This document shows positions 1-8,735 of a DNA stretch of 49,423 nt, piece by piece. Within the stretch, counting starts at the first letter, position 1; each line of letters begins with the position of its first letter. Origin of the DNA: Fibrobacter sp. (GTDB lineage: Bacteria; Fibrobacterota; Fibrobacteria; Fibrobacterales; Fibrobacteraceae). A program made the position numbers and the translations under genes. Location: the NCBI RefSeq assembly GCF_017545445.1, contig NZ_JAFWOM010000090.1, forward strand, positions 1-49,423. Direction: 5' to 3'. The notes under the pieces were generated by a model, which did no database searches, was not told where the DNA came from, and worked only from the letters and a program-made list of their open reading frames with translations.

Positions 1-119
1 GGAGTAGGAAGTAAACAGTAGGAAGTGGTTAGTGGTTAGTAAACAGTGGTTAGTGGTTAGAGGTTGGGATGCGTCATCCTACGAAGTCGAAGGATCCAGT
101 TACGGTCTAGACGAGAGAC
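1..119. repeat. Composite intergenic repeat (families C, B and D)
   Basis: Positions 1-68 are built of short degenerate words such as GTGGTTAGTAAACAGT (family C). Positions 73-97 are a family B element (GTCATCCT ... AAGGATCC). Positions 110-119 are one family D unit (GACGAGAGAC). The same words recur between genes all along the window. No function is evident. Confidence 0.8.
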
Positions 120-454
120 TCAAAAGCAACACGGACAACAACCGAACAACAGCCGCAATCTTCATGTACTTGCGTGATTTTACCCAATAGCGGGACTTGA
201 GTTTGTTTGATTCGTTATTGACAAAAGAACGGATACCACATCCAGCTATCAAATGGTACTTGATTTCAGCAGAAGTATCGCGAGATTCTATTTCAGCAGA
301 TTCGTTACCGCAGGCATCTTTTCCGTCCAAAATCTTCTTTATGCCATCATCAGCAGAATCGGGCGTTATGTATGTAATAGAAAACGAATCCAACAGTAAC
401 TATCTAAAAAATTCTTTGAAAACAAATGTTTTCATCATAACAACTCTTTTGTAA
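100..454 (-). pseudogene. Possible small amber-interrupted ORF, unrecognised
   Basis: On the minus strand an ATG preceded by an AAGAG-like ribosome site opens a frame beginning MMKTFVFKEFFR. A TAG follows, then about 97 further codons in the same frame containing DSADDGIKKILDGKDACGN and a hydrophobic C-terminal stretch. The last residues and the stop lie inside repeat DNA (families D/B). I do not recognise a family. It could be a decayed gene or chance; a plus-strand ORF covers the same DNA and looks no better. Confidence 0.2.
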
Positions 455-554
455 AAATAAATTAAGAATACACAGATTATTCCTAATTGAACAACATCGC
501 ACTACTTTTCGCACACCCTAATTTTCTAAAATTAAGGTGTTAAACAATTTTATA

Positions 555-3500
555 ATGAGTGTTCCTATGATTCGTTCGTTTGTAAAAAAAGAAAGTTCTC
601 TCGCCCGCTTGACCGCTGCATTCGGGTTGTTTTTCCTGTTTTCTTGCGCTGGCAATAACACGCCAGAGGTGAATCCCTCCCCCGCAACGGATGTATCGGC
701 TACGACCGAAGAATCGTCTTACGAAGAAGACACCCCAGAAGTCGATTACACTTCTGAAGAAACGGTCGCGCCAAAAGCAACCGGCGGCACCATCGAAACG
801 AGCGGCTACACGTTTACCGCCCCACACAACGGATGGACAATCATCGGCGGCGAAGACAACGCCCCCTACGAATTTTACAACCCAGAGACAGGTCGCCGCG
901 CCGTTCTCGTCGAAGTGACGCTCCCCGATGGAGAACCGCTCCGCCTCATGGATCGCGCACAAATCGAAATGCAGTCGTTTGAATCGAGCGGCAAAAAAGC
1001 GACGCTCGCAGAGACTTACCCCGAAGAAGCTTTCGGCACGACGGGTGCATTCTTTGACGTGGCAGGCAAGCGCTACGACACGCCATACGAAGCCGTAGGC
1101 ATTGTCCTCGGAGCCGGAAACCGAGTCTTTACGCTCACGCTTGCCGCAAACGATGTCCAGCTGTCCGCAGGCGAACTCAAGCAAGAATGGAAAGACTTCT
1201 TCGCGGCATTCAAGCTCAAGGACGTTGTCAAAGAAGCCGTATCGGAACTTTCCGACGAACGCGTCACGAAGCATTCAAGCGCAGACCTAGGCTACACCTG
1301 GAGCACCAAAGACACGCTTTGGCATACCTGGACAAGCGTTGCACGCCAGAACGAAGACCCAGACTTGGTCTTAAGCAACAAGAAAGAAGACATTTCGTTG
1401 TTCGTATATGGAGCAATCGTCCCGAGCGAAGAAGTCGGCCAGCAGGACATGTTCAAAGTGCTCCTCAGCCGTCTCGGCCTTTCAATGAACGATCCGTCCA
1501 TTGAAGTCCAGCGCGTGAAAGTCGGCGACCGTTACGCCCAGGAATTTACGCTCACTCGCGTTGTCAACAAGTTTGACTTCTATTATACAGGCCGCTATTT
1601 CTACGATAACGGGCGCGGCATCCTCATCGCCACATGGACGCAAGGTGTCAACAAAAAGAAATACGCTTCGGTGATGAAGAACGCCATCGAAGGGCTTAAA
1701 GTCGGTGCAAAGCCAGAACAGGCCAGCGACGAAGAAGCACGCAAAAAGCAGAACAAATTCAACGCAGCCGTCATGAGCCAAGTCGGCATTCTCCGTTTGC
1801 TCGAAGACCAGCCGTTTGTCGCCCTCAGTTACTTTGAACGAGCGAACAAGATGGACCCGGAAGAACCGCTCTACCTCATCAACTGCGGATTCGTATATCA
1901 GATGAAAGAACTTTACGGTCCTGGCATCAGCTACTTTACAAGCCAAATCGATCTCGTGCGCAAGAACGGCAAGTTGCTCTCCATCCTCGGTGAAATGTAC
2001 GAAGCATTGTTCGATTACGGTCACGCCCGCGAATGTGCCGAAGCAGCACTGCGCTATACGCCGAACAACCCGGAATACGTCATTAACTTGAGCGACGCCC
2101 TTTGGGGTTTGGGACAACGTCACCAGTCCCTCATCGTCGTGCAACGACTCTACGACACGCAGCCCAGCTCCCGCCTCGGCGTTTATCTCGCCAAGACATA
2201 CATGGGCCTGGACCAGTACGCCGAAGCCGTCGATATTTTGTACGCTATCCGTGGACGCTTTGGCATGAGCAAGGAACTTGGCGAAACGCTCATGGATGCA
2301 TTGATGTTCCTCGGTCGCTACGAAGAAGCCCGCGCCATCAGCGAAGAAACGCTCGCCAAGGCCAAGAACGATTACAAGATTTGGACGATGCACGGCAAGA
2401 TTCTTTTCTACAGCCGCAATTACCGCGATGCCGAAAAGGCGCTCACCAAGGCACTTGCCCTCAAGTCGGATAACGAAGATGCAAAGAGTTTCCTCTCCGC
2501 GACAAAAGCTTACCTCGGCAAGGCCGACAACCGCACGTTGCAAAAGCCAATTACGCCTGTCGAAGACCGCACCGCCGACTTGAAAACGCTCCTGCATCCG
2601 CAAGCCAAGAAAACCGCCGTCGAAGGCGACTTCCCAGCCGTCATCCATTACCAGAAAGAAGCTCTCAAGGCAGAAAAAGGTTCTAACTGGGTCCGCAGCG
2701 AAGAAATGTTGCTCGAAGTTTTGGACCAGCGCGGGGCCGCCATCTATCGCGAATTCACGTTCGACTTTTTGCCGGGCTTTGACCGCATTTACCTGAACGC
2801 CCTTGAAGTCTATGACAGCAACTGGAAGCTGAAACAGAAAGCAAGCTTGAACGGAGCTTACATCACCTACGCTACAGAAATCGGCGGCGGCAACGAAAGC
2901 CAGACGGCCCACTTCCCGCTCTCCGAAATCGCTCCGGGAGACTTCATTTACATGCAGTTCAGCCGTACGAACATTCAGAACAAGGGAATGATACCTTACA
3001 CAAATTACGAAAGCAGCCGCGACGTGCCCGTGGGAGAATCGGTATTCCGCATTTATGCCGACACGACACGCTTTGTCACCGAAGAATACGGTCCGCTCCA
3101 AAAGGCACCTATCAAGGGTGGCATCGAATGGAAGATTGAAAATCCTGTTATCGTCCGCAAGGAACTTTACATGCCGGTGTATCGCGACTTCGGCGCAGGC
3201 CTCATGCTCACGGGCAAGCAGGAATGGCGCGACGTCGGCGACGATTACCAGAACCTCATCAGTCACCAGTTCAAGCAGGCCGTCAAAGTTCGCGAACAAG
3301 CTTTCGAAGTACGTGGCAACAAGATTGGCGACGAAGCCGTCAAGGCGATTGTCAACTTTGTCCGCCATGACATTCGCTACCGCGACGTGCGATTCGGCGG
3401 TCACAGTTTGATTCCGCAGACCGCAGAAGTCACGCTCAAGGAACACCGCGGCGACTGCAAGGACATGGCTCTTTTGCTCAAGGACATGCTCGAAGCGATT

Positions 3501-4379
3501 GGAGTCAAGAGCTACCTCACGGCCATCCACCTGACCGAAGAAGGTTTCTCGCACTTGCCGACCATCCAGCAGTTCAACCACATGATACTCTACATCCCGA
3601 AGCAAGGCAAGATTAGCGAACGCTGGGTCGATGCAACCGACAAGACCGGCAACGACCGCCCCGTACCACTCGACATGGAAGGCAAAGTCGCCCTCGTCAT
3701 CGACGGAGACCAGAGCCATGTGGTAACAACTCCGATTCTCGAAGACAACCAGGAACATCAAATTGCAATCCAGCACGATTTGTTCATCGGCGAAAACGGC
3801 AATTGCGAATTCCGCGATTCCGTGCAGCTCCAGGGCAAGTTCGCAAGCGCCATCCGCAACAAGTTCTTTGGCCGCGATGTCAAGGAACAGGAGAAATTGC
3901 TTGAACAGTTCCTCGCATCCGGCGTACCCGACGTGAGCATCGGCAACATCCGCATCGAGAATCTCGACCAGTTCAACAAGCCGCTGATTATCGTGAATAC
4001 TTACCTCTCCAAGGGTTACTTCGGCCAAGGCGGTTCTGAACTCAAGGGACGCTTCCCGAACGTCTGGGAAAGAAGCCTCTTCAAGCTCCCGAAAGTCGCC
4101 AAGCGCCACCACCCCATCCGCATGCCGCACGAAACGCAATTCAGCTTCAAGCTGAACATCAAGACGGCAAGCGGACACACAGCAACGCTCACCGAAGCCA
4201 AGCCGCTCAACCGCGAAGTCGATTACGTCAGCTTCGAAAAGCAGCCGAAGTCCAAGACTTCCAGCGGTATCAAGTGGACCACGTTTGCGCTCTACGCCGA
4301 CCCCAGCGAATACGACAAGATCCGCGAAGAATGGAACTACCTGTTGAACGAAACCAGCCCGATGATTACAGTGAAATAA
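555..4379 (+). CDS. Large lipoprotein with TPR repeats and a transglutaminase-like domain
   Basis: The start at ATG 555 (AAGG about 15 bases upstream) gives 1274 residues; ATG 567 is an alternative. A hydrophobic leader ends in a lipobox (LFSC, Cys31), so the protein is probably anchored in an envelope membrane. Roughly residues 380-660 are tetratricopeptide-like helical repeats. The C-terminal half resembles DUF3857 followed by a transglutaminase/CA-clan protease-like domain with an apparently complete triad: Cys968 in GDCKDMA, His1009 in FNHMILY and Asp1026 in WVDATD. Bacterial proteins of this architecture are common in Bacteroidota and Fibrobacterota, and their substrate is generally unknown. 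It stands alone between repeat arrays. An envelope protease or crosslinking role is inference. Confidence is high for the domains and low for the role. Confidence 0.85.
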   Translation: MSVPMIRSFVKKESSLARLTAAFGLFFLFSCAGNNTPEVNPSPATDVSATTEESSYEEDTPEVDYTSEETVAPKATGGTIETSGYTFTAPHNGWTIIGGEDNAPYEFYNPETGRRAVLVEVTLPDGEPLRLMDRAQIEMQSFESSGKKATLAETYPEEAFGTTGAFFDVAGKRYDTPYEAVGIVLGAGNRVFTLTLAANDVQLSAGELKQEWKDFFAAFKLKDVVKEAVSELSDERVTKHSSADLGYTWSTKDTLWHTWTSVARQNEDPDLVLSNKKEDISLFVYGAIVPSEEVGQQDMFKVLLSRLGLSMNDPSIEVQRVKVGDRYAQEFTLTRVVNKFDFYYTGRYFYDNGRGILIATWTQGVNKKKYASVMKNAIEGLKVGAKPEQASDEEARKKQNKFNAAVMSQVGILRLLEDQPFVALSYFERANKMDPEEPLYLINCGFVYQMKELYGPGISYFTSQIDLVRKNGKLLSILGEMYEALFDYGHARECAEAALRYTPNNPEYVINLSDALWGLGQRHQSLIVVQRLYDTQPSSRLGVYLAKTYMGLDQYAEAVDILYAIRGRFGMSKELGETLMDALMFLGRYEEARAISEETLAKAKNDYKIWTMHGKILFYSRNYRDAEKALTKALALKSDNEDAKSFLSATKAYLGKADNRTLQKPITPVEDRTADLKTLLHPQAKKTAVEGDFPAVIHYQKEALKAEKGSNWVRSEEMLLEVLDQRGAAIYREFTFDFLPGFDRIYLNALEVYDSNWKLKQKASLNGAYITYATEIGGGNESQTAHFPLSEIAPGDFIYMQFSRTNIQNKGMIPYTNYESSRDVPVGESVFRIYADTTRFVTEEYGPLQKAPIKGGIEWKIENPVIVRKELYMPVYRDFGAGLMLTGKQEWRDVGDDYQNLISHQFKQAVKVREQAFEVRGNKIGDEAVKAIVNFVRHDIRYRDVRFGGHSLIPQTAEVTLKEHRGDCKDMALLLKDMLEAIGVKSYLTAIHLTEEGFSHLPTIQQFNHMILYIPKQGKISERWVDATDKTGNDRPVPLDMEGKVALVIDGDQSHVVTTPILEDNQEHQIAIQHDLFIGENGNCEFRDSVQLQGKFASAIRNKFFGRDVKEQEKLLEQFLASGVPDVSIGNIRIENLDQFNKPLIIVNTYLSKGYFGQGGSELKGRFPNVWERSLFKLPKVAKRHHPIRMPHETQFSFKLNIKTASGHTATLTEAKPLNREVDYVSFEKQPKSKTSSGIKWTTFALYADPSEYDKIREEWNYLLNETSPMITVK

Positions 4380-4563
4380 GCGGCTTCGCCGCAGTAGGCA
4401 ATAGGAAGTAGACAGTAGGCAGTGGTTAGGATTTACAATCGCGGAGAAGCCGCCCTGCATACTAACCACTGTTTACTAATCACTAAATTCATTCCTGTTT
4501 ACTAACCACTGTTTACTAACCACTAACAACCATTGACTAATGACCAATAACCATTGACTAACT
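4380..4563. repeat. Family C inverted word array filling the gap
   Basis: The whole interval between the TPR gene stop and the next ATG consists of GTGGTTAGG-type words on the left, their complements (CTAACCACTGTTTACTAA) on the right, and CCATTGACTAATGACCAATA words at the end. The two arms could form a long imperfect hairpin. No promoter or Shine-Dalgarno is obvious in front of the gene at 4564. Confidence 0.8.
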
Positions 4564-5217
4564 ATGCGTGCTTTAATTCTCTCCGATATTCATGGTTCGG
4601 CCTTGGCAGCAAGGCAAGCACTCTCGTTCTTTGAAAAATTCAACTGCGACAAGATTTTCTTGCTCGGCGATACGCTTTATCACGGGCCACGAAATCCGCT
4701 CCCGGCAGGACACGGCCCCATGGGCGTTGTCGAAGCACTCGCGCCTTACAAAGACCGCATCGTCGCCGTCCGTGGCAATTGCGATGCCGAAATAGATTTG
4801 ATGATGCTCGACTTTTCCATCGAAAACGAATACGCCGTCATTGAAGATAACGGTTTTCACTTGTTTTTGAGCCATGGGCATATCTTTATGCCGGAATGCT
4901 TTCCGCGTAATGCTCTCGAAAGCATCGAATCGACAGGCGCCGCACACTCCATAGAACTCGAAATCGCCGCAAAACAAAAGCCGTCAATTGACGTTTATTT
5001 ATACGGACACACGCACATCTGGAAACTCGAAAAGAACTTTCGTGACGTGCTCATCGTGAATCCCGGTTCCACGAGCCTGCCCAAAGGTGGAAATCCCCCC
5101 ACCTTCGGCTTTTATGAAAGCACGCCGGCAACCGCAAATGAACCTGCCCAAGCCAAATTCAGCATCCACAAACTTGACGATGGCAAAGAACTAGCAACCT
5201 TCAGCATCACTGCATGA
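4564..5217 (+). CDS. yfcE: YfcE-like metallophosphoesterase
   Basis: This 217-residue calcineurin-like phosphoesterase has the metal-binding motifs in order: SDIHG (Asp8, His10), LLGDTLYHG (Asp36), RGNCD near residue 72, SHGH near residue 102 and YGHTH near residue 144. Its length and motif spacing fit the YfcE/MJ0936 phosphodiesterase family, two-metal cytoplasmic enzymes acting on phosphodiesters in vitro. The true substrate cannot be read from sequence. The start ATG directly follows a family C repeat array with no visible Shine-Dalgarno. A terminator follows at 5273-5300. The family assignment is firm; the gene symbol is by similarity. Confidence 0.85.
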   Translation: MRALILSDIHGSALAARQALSFFEKFNCDKIFLLGDTLYHGPRNPLPAGHGPMGVVEALAPYKDRIVAVRGNCDAEIDLMMLDFSIENEYAVIEDNGFHLFLSHGHIFMPECFPRNALESIESTGAAHSIELEIAAKQKPSIDVYLYGHTHIWKLEKNFRDVLIVNPGSTSLPKGGNPPTFGFYESTPATANEPAQAKFSIHKLDDGKELATFSITA

Positions 5218-5272
5218 AGTTAAGTTATAAATAAATCCCCCTAAAAGATTCCGATAGTATTTAATAAAATTA

Positions 5273-5300
5273 AAGAGTCTCCACCGGAGACTCTTTTTTT
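5273..5300 (+). terminator. Rho-independent terminator after yfcE
   Basis: A 10-bp stem (AAGAGTCTCC / GGAGACTCTT) with a 3-base loop is followed by a run of T. It lies 56 bases after the yfcE stop. Confidence 0.9.
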
Positions 5301-5324
5301 ACGACACTCGCCTTTAAATTAAGT

Positions 5325-5347
5325 AAAAAACAACTTCGTTGTTTTTA
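5325..5347 (-). terminator. Hairpin between convergent genes, probable ppa terminator
   Basis: AAAAACAAC-TTC-GTTGTTTTT is a 9-bp perfect stem giving T-runs on either strand, about 55 bases past the ppa stop. It is AT-rich, so weaker than the neighbouring terminator. A CGCCTTTAAATTA word is repeated at both ends of this gap (near 5308 and 5397). Confidence 0.5.
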
Positions 5348-5401
5348 TAGATATTGCGCCTCGGTTATAAAAACGTGCAAGCACGGTCGCAGCTCTCGCC
5401 T

Positions 5402-5992
5402 TTAAATTAGTTCTTCAGCGGTGATTTTTTCGTCGTGTTCGGGTTCCTGGTAGCAGGCATCCGGCACTTGAACCTGATTCTGGAAATAAGCCCTGTGAGC
5501 GGCTATCACCTTTTCACGGGCGAACGCCGCATCTTTCCAATCGCCAATTTGAACGTCCTTGCCTTCCAATTCCTTGTAGTTCTGGAAGAAGTTCTTCGTA
5601 ATGCGGAGGAACATTTGATCAACGTCGGTAATATCGCAGAACGGACGCGGGTTGAACACCGGCACGCCAAGAACCTTGTAGTCCTTCTTGCCGCCGTCGG
5701 TCATGTCGAGAGCGCCAATGACACGGCACGTGCAAACGGTTCCCGTAATCATGGATGCCGGACTATAGATGAGCATGTCCAAAGCATCGCCATCGTCAGC
5801 CTTGGTGCTCGGAATAAACCCATACGTGCAAGGGTAGCTCATGGAACTCAAAAGGCAGCGATCCAGACGAAACACATGCAAGCGTTCGTCGTATTCATAC
5901 TTCAAATTCGTGTCTTTGCCGATTTCCACGACGCAATCCACTTCAAAGGGATACTTGCGTCCGATAGGAAGATCTAGATAGTTAATAGCCAT
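5402..5992 (-). CDS. ppa: Inorganic pyrophosphatase, family I
   Basis: This 196-residue enzyme hydrolyses pyrophosphate to phosphate in the cytoplasm. The family I signature DDGDALDML supplies metal ligands Asp67, Asp69 and Asp72, and YEYDERLHVFRLDR and YPCTYGFIP match the substrate-binding region. It is slightly longer than the roughly 175-residue bacterial norm because of a C-terminal acidic tail ending EELI. It is convergent with yfcE. Two unrelated family II pyrophosphatases are encoded at 39888-42241, so the window carries both pyrophosphatase folds. Confidence 0.95.
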   Translation of the reverse strand: MAINYLDLPIGRKYPFEVDCVVEIGKDTNLKYEYDERLHVFRLDRCLLSSMSYPCTYGFIPSTKADDGDALDMLIYSPASMITGTVCTCRVIGALDMTDGGKKDYKVLGVPVFNPRPFCDITDVDQMFLRITKNFFQNYKELEGKDVQIGDWKDAAFAREKVIAAHRAYFQNQVQVPDACYQEPEHDEKITAEELI

Positions 5993-6082
5993 TTGTTCTC
6001 CGTAGCCCCAAATCGAGCTTTTTCATTTCTTTCAATATGGTAATATAAATTTAACATTTATTTACATAAAATTCAAGGGGGA

Positions 6083-6228
6083 TGGTTAGAGGAAAGACGA
6101 GAGACGAGAGACGAAAGACGACAAGCGCGAAAGACGAGAGAAAAATCTTTCGTCTCTAGTCTGTAGCCGCGTAGCGGCGTTCTTTCGTCTATCATCTGTA
6201 GCCGCATAGCAGCGTTCTTTCGTCTAAC
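6083..6228. repeat. Family D inverted array
   Basis: The left part repeats GACGAGAGAC/GACGAAAGAC units. The right part holds their complement (CTTTCGTCT) and two direct copies of a roughly 33-bp unit containing TGTAGCCGCGTAGCGGCG. The array ends next to the stop of the Omp85-like gene, whose coding sequence contains the same D units. Confidence 0.8.
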
Positions 6229-7932
6229 CTACCGGGCTCGCCAGCGGATGGCGGTGGTCTTGTCAAACAAACCTATGTGGAAAACCGGTTCCCCGTGATC
6301 AGGGCTGTACCCCACTTCAAAGCGGATGCGATCCAACGCAGGAACGATAAGATGCAAACCTCCATAAACAGCGCCTTCGTAATTTTTCCAGCTAGGAGTA
6401 CCTTTATCCCAAAGCAAGCGGCCATCCAAACCCGCCACAATCTGAAGCCCATAGAAGAAGTTGACACCCCACAGCGACGCAGAACGGCGTTCGAGCAATA
6501 CAAAACGCTCTTCGAGCGTGAGCAACACTTCGTTGATGCCCAAATACAACGAATCCGATTCATGACCGCGGAAAGTATTTGCCCCGCCATGATAATAGTA
6601 ATCGTAGCGTTCCACCTCACCCAATCGCATACGGAGCAAGGCGGTAGCCCCCGTCACAAAAGGCCCATACGAGTAATAAATACGACCATCCCCCAGAAAT
6701 TCCGTGAAATTTTCGTTCGTACTTCCAGCCCCCACATGCGTTACGTTACCTTCAAAATAAACACCCTTGCGGGAGTCCAGTTCACTATCGCGGAAATCAA
6801 CAGCAAAACCAAGACCGAATTCAGGCAAATGGCCAGGACCACCTTCAAGATAGCGGTAAGCCGTCTTTCCCAAAATCGACAAATGCGGGAGCATATTCCA
6901 ATCCAGATCCAAACTAAACAACCAACTTGCATCTTGAAAACCACGAATATCGTCCCAACTGTTCGTCCGCAAAAATTCAAAATTCCAACCCAGCGGAAGC
7001 CCCAATAAATACGGAGAACTGGCATACAAGGCATACTCGTTGTTTTCGAAGAACGGATTGACCGAAGTACGGTACTGCACCTCTGCACGGATATCTTCAC
7101 CAAGAACGTTCAAGTCCGCAAGGGCAACTCCCAGCATGAAGCCATCACGATCTGTCTTTTTACCTGCGGGAGAGGGAATCCAGCGGAAAATTTCTTTAAA
7201 GTGGTAAGTAACTTTATACGAATTTAACGAACGTACCGTAGAGAGGTAGCCTTTATCAGACGAGATGGAATTAGGATTAGATGAACGTTGTTCAGCTAAT
7301 TCGACAGATTCATCAACCGGAATGAGAGATGAAAGTGCGACGGTATTAGCCGAAAGACGAGAGACGAGAGACGAAAGTGAGTCCGTGTTAGACGAGAGGC
7401 GAGAGACGAGAGACGAGAGAGAATCTGTATTAGACGAGAGACGAGAGACGAGAGACGAAAGAGAATCTGTATTAGACGAGAGGCTTGCGACGAGAGACGA
7501 GAGGGTTTCGTTATTAGACGAGAGACGGGAAACGAAAGACGGGAGCGAATCCGGGTCTGGCGAACTCGATTTTTTTACAGGAACACTTGGCGGAGGTTCT
7601 GGGGATGGTTCATCCGGAACAGCAAGGATTTCATTGATGGATTCCTTTGTCGGCTCACAAGTGACCGTAATTTCGGTAAAAAGGTCAAGATCTTGCAACC
7701 GCAATTTTTCAACTTCAAAAGTTTTCTGTGTAAAGTGCTCCCCTACCTTTTGCAAGAGTTCACGCAAGACGACATGCGGCTGCGTATATTTAAGCCCCTT
7801 GAGTTCAATGGATGCAATTAAAGCTTCATCAGTACAAGGAACAGAATTATCAATGATTAGACCAGCGAAAGCTTGTCCAGAAAAACCAAGAACAGCACCC
7901 CATAAAACACAATTTTTCAAAGAACTAAACAT
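6229..7932 (-). CDS. Omp85/BamA-like outer-membrane barrel with one POTRA and a repeat-encoded linker
   Basis: The 567-residue product starts with a signal peptide (cleavage after GQAFA, near residue 23). Residues about 37-93 resemble one POTRA domain. Residues about 125-220 are a low-complexity linker with five tandem 14-residue units (consensus SLSSLVSRLSSNTD) encoded by 42-bp DNA repeats of family D. The last roughly 330 residues are a beta-barrel with the FRGHES motif expected for the Omp85 loop-6 (RGF/RGY) region. One POTRA suggests a TamA- or patatin-associated-type transporter rather than the essential BamA, which normally has five. The linker has heptad-like Leu/Val spacing and may form a periplasmic coiled coil (inference). 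The TAG stop abuts a D repeat, so the tail after the last strand may be repeat-influenced. Confidence 0.75.
   Translation of the reverse strand: MFSSLKNCVLWGAVLGFSGQAFAGLIIDNSVPCTDEALIASIELKGLKYTQPHVVLRELLQKVGEHFTQKTFEVEKLRLQDLDLFTEITVTCEPTKESINEILAVPDEPSPEPPPSVPVKKSSSPDPDSLPSFVSRLSSNNETLSSLVASLSSNTDSLSSLVSRLSSNTDSLSSLVSRLSSNTDSLSSLVSRLSANTVALSSLIPVDESVELAEQRSSNPNSISSDKGYLSTVRSLNSYKVTYHFKEIFRWIPSPAGKKTDRDGFMLGVALADLNVLGEDIRAEVQYRTSVNPFFENNEYALYASSPYLLGLPLGWNFEFLRTNSWDDIRGFQDASWLFSLDLDWNMLPHLSILGKTAYRYLEGGPGHLPEFGLGFAVDFRDSELDSRKGVYFEGNVTHVGAGSTNENFTEFLGDGRIYYSYGPFVTGATALLRMRLGEVERYDYYYHGGANTFRGHESDSLYLGINEVLLTLEERFVLLERRSASLWGVNFFYGLQIVAGLDGRLLWDKGTPSWKNYEGAVYGGLHLIVPALDRIRFEVGYSPDHGEPVFHIGLFDKTTAIRWRAR
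7285..7555. repeat. 42-bp tandem repeat plus D/E element inside the Omp85-like gene
   Basis: Five consecutive 42-bp units (7346-7555), each with GACGAGAGAC words, lie in frame. Next to them 7290-7321 is a degenerate copy of the family E element found perfectly in hrpB (shared CTAATTCGACAG and TTCATCAACCGG words). The unit length of 14 codons means copy-number change keeps the frame. Confidence 0.85.
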
Positions 7933-8076
7933 GGGTGGAAATATAAAAATTCAAATTAATGATTTTCATCTACGGTTTATAATTTCTCGAATTACAGATT
8001 TATTTAAAATATAAGCTTTGGGCGATGGAGCATTTTTTCTATATTTGGGTCGTCTGAACCGAATGTTGAGGTGATT

Positions 8077-8541
8077 ATGTTAGACTTTTTTGCAAACTAC
8101 TGGCCGTACATCCTTATTCTGGTGGTGGTCGTTGTTTTATTTTTTGCTATCCGTGGTGCATTGAAGGGCCTAAAGGCTAGAAGCCCGTTCAACATGGAAA
8201 ACATCCGCAAGAGCACCGAGCCGAACTTCCTTGCCCTCCAGCAGAAATCCAAGGCTCTGCTTGCCGACGCCGACATGATCTGCGAAATCAAGCCGGGTAG
8301 CGATCAGGTAATTCCCAAGAAAGAAGACATCAAGTTCTTCCGCCGTGCCGTGTCGCAAAAGTTCAAGCTGGCCGTGTTCCAGGTTCCGGGCACCAACAAG
8401 GTCGTATTCTTCTTCTGCAAAACCGAAGCCGGCATCAAAAGAAGACTCCAGAATTTGGTCATCAACCAGAAGTTCCGTGAAGGCAAGCCGCCCTACATGG
8501 ACGATGCCACCGGCGAAAAGCTGAGATATCCGAAGGCTTAG
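8077..8541 (+). CDS. Small membrane-anchored protein of unknown function
   Basis: The product is about 154 residues with one N-terminal membrane helix (YWPYILILVVVVVLFFAI) and a basic, cytoplasm-like remainder containing VFQVPGTNKVVFFFCKTEAGIKRR. ATG 8077 is preceded by GAGGTGA; GTG 8071 is a less likely start. I do not recognise the family. It lies alone, facing the same way as hrpB, from which a repeat-filled gap separates it. Confidence 0.65.
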   Translation: MLDFFANYWPYILILVVVVVLFFAIRGALKGLKARSPFNMENIRKSTEPNFLALQQKSKALLADADMICEIKPGSDQVIPKKEDIKFFRRAVSQKFKLAVFQVPGTNKVVFFFCKTEAGIKRRLQNLVINQKFREGKPPYMDDATGEKLRYPKA

Positions 8542-8705
8542 GAAGTAGACTGTAGACGGTAGGAAGTGGTTAGTCGTTAGTGATTAGTGGTTGGGTTTTG
8601 TCACCATTGAGGGAGCCGCAAGGCAAGTCCTAGAGCGATGTGATAAAACAGATCCAGAGCATATATTTTACCGTTGTCACCCCGGTCACCGTGCCGGGGT
8701 CAGTT
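8542..8705. repeat. Family C words and two palindromic elements
   Basis: GTGGTTAGT-type words are followed by an inverted pair (GTTTTGTCAC ... GTGATAAAAC, about 8595-8650) and by a CCCCGG/CCGGGG palindrome near 8680-8700 of family B type. The remaining 30 bases lead to hrpB without a clear promoter. Confidence 0.7.
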
Positions 8706-8735
8706 GTTTAAAGAGAAACTAAGAGAAAAAGACGC

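Noticed and set aside
1482..4469. 995-codon open frame on the minus strand
   Set aside because: It is antisense to the TPR/transglutaminase lipoprotein, which has motifs, a signal and a normal start. The reverse frame stays open because of codon bias and its product has no recognisable domain.
4380..4563. CRISPR-like array
   Set aside because: The words are short, of variable spacing, and switch to their reverse complements midway; there are no uniform repeats with unique spacers and no cas genes.
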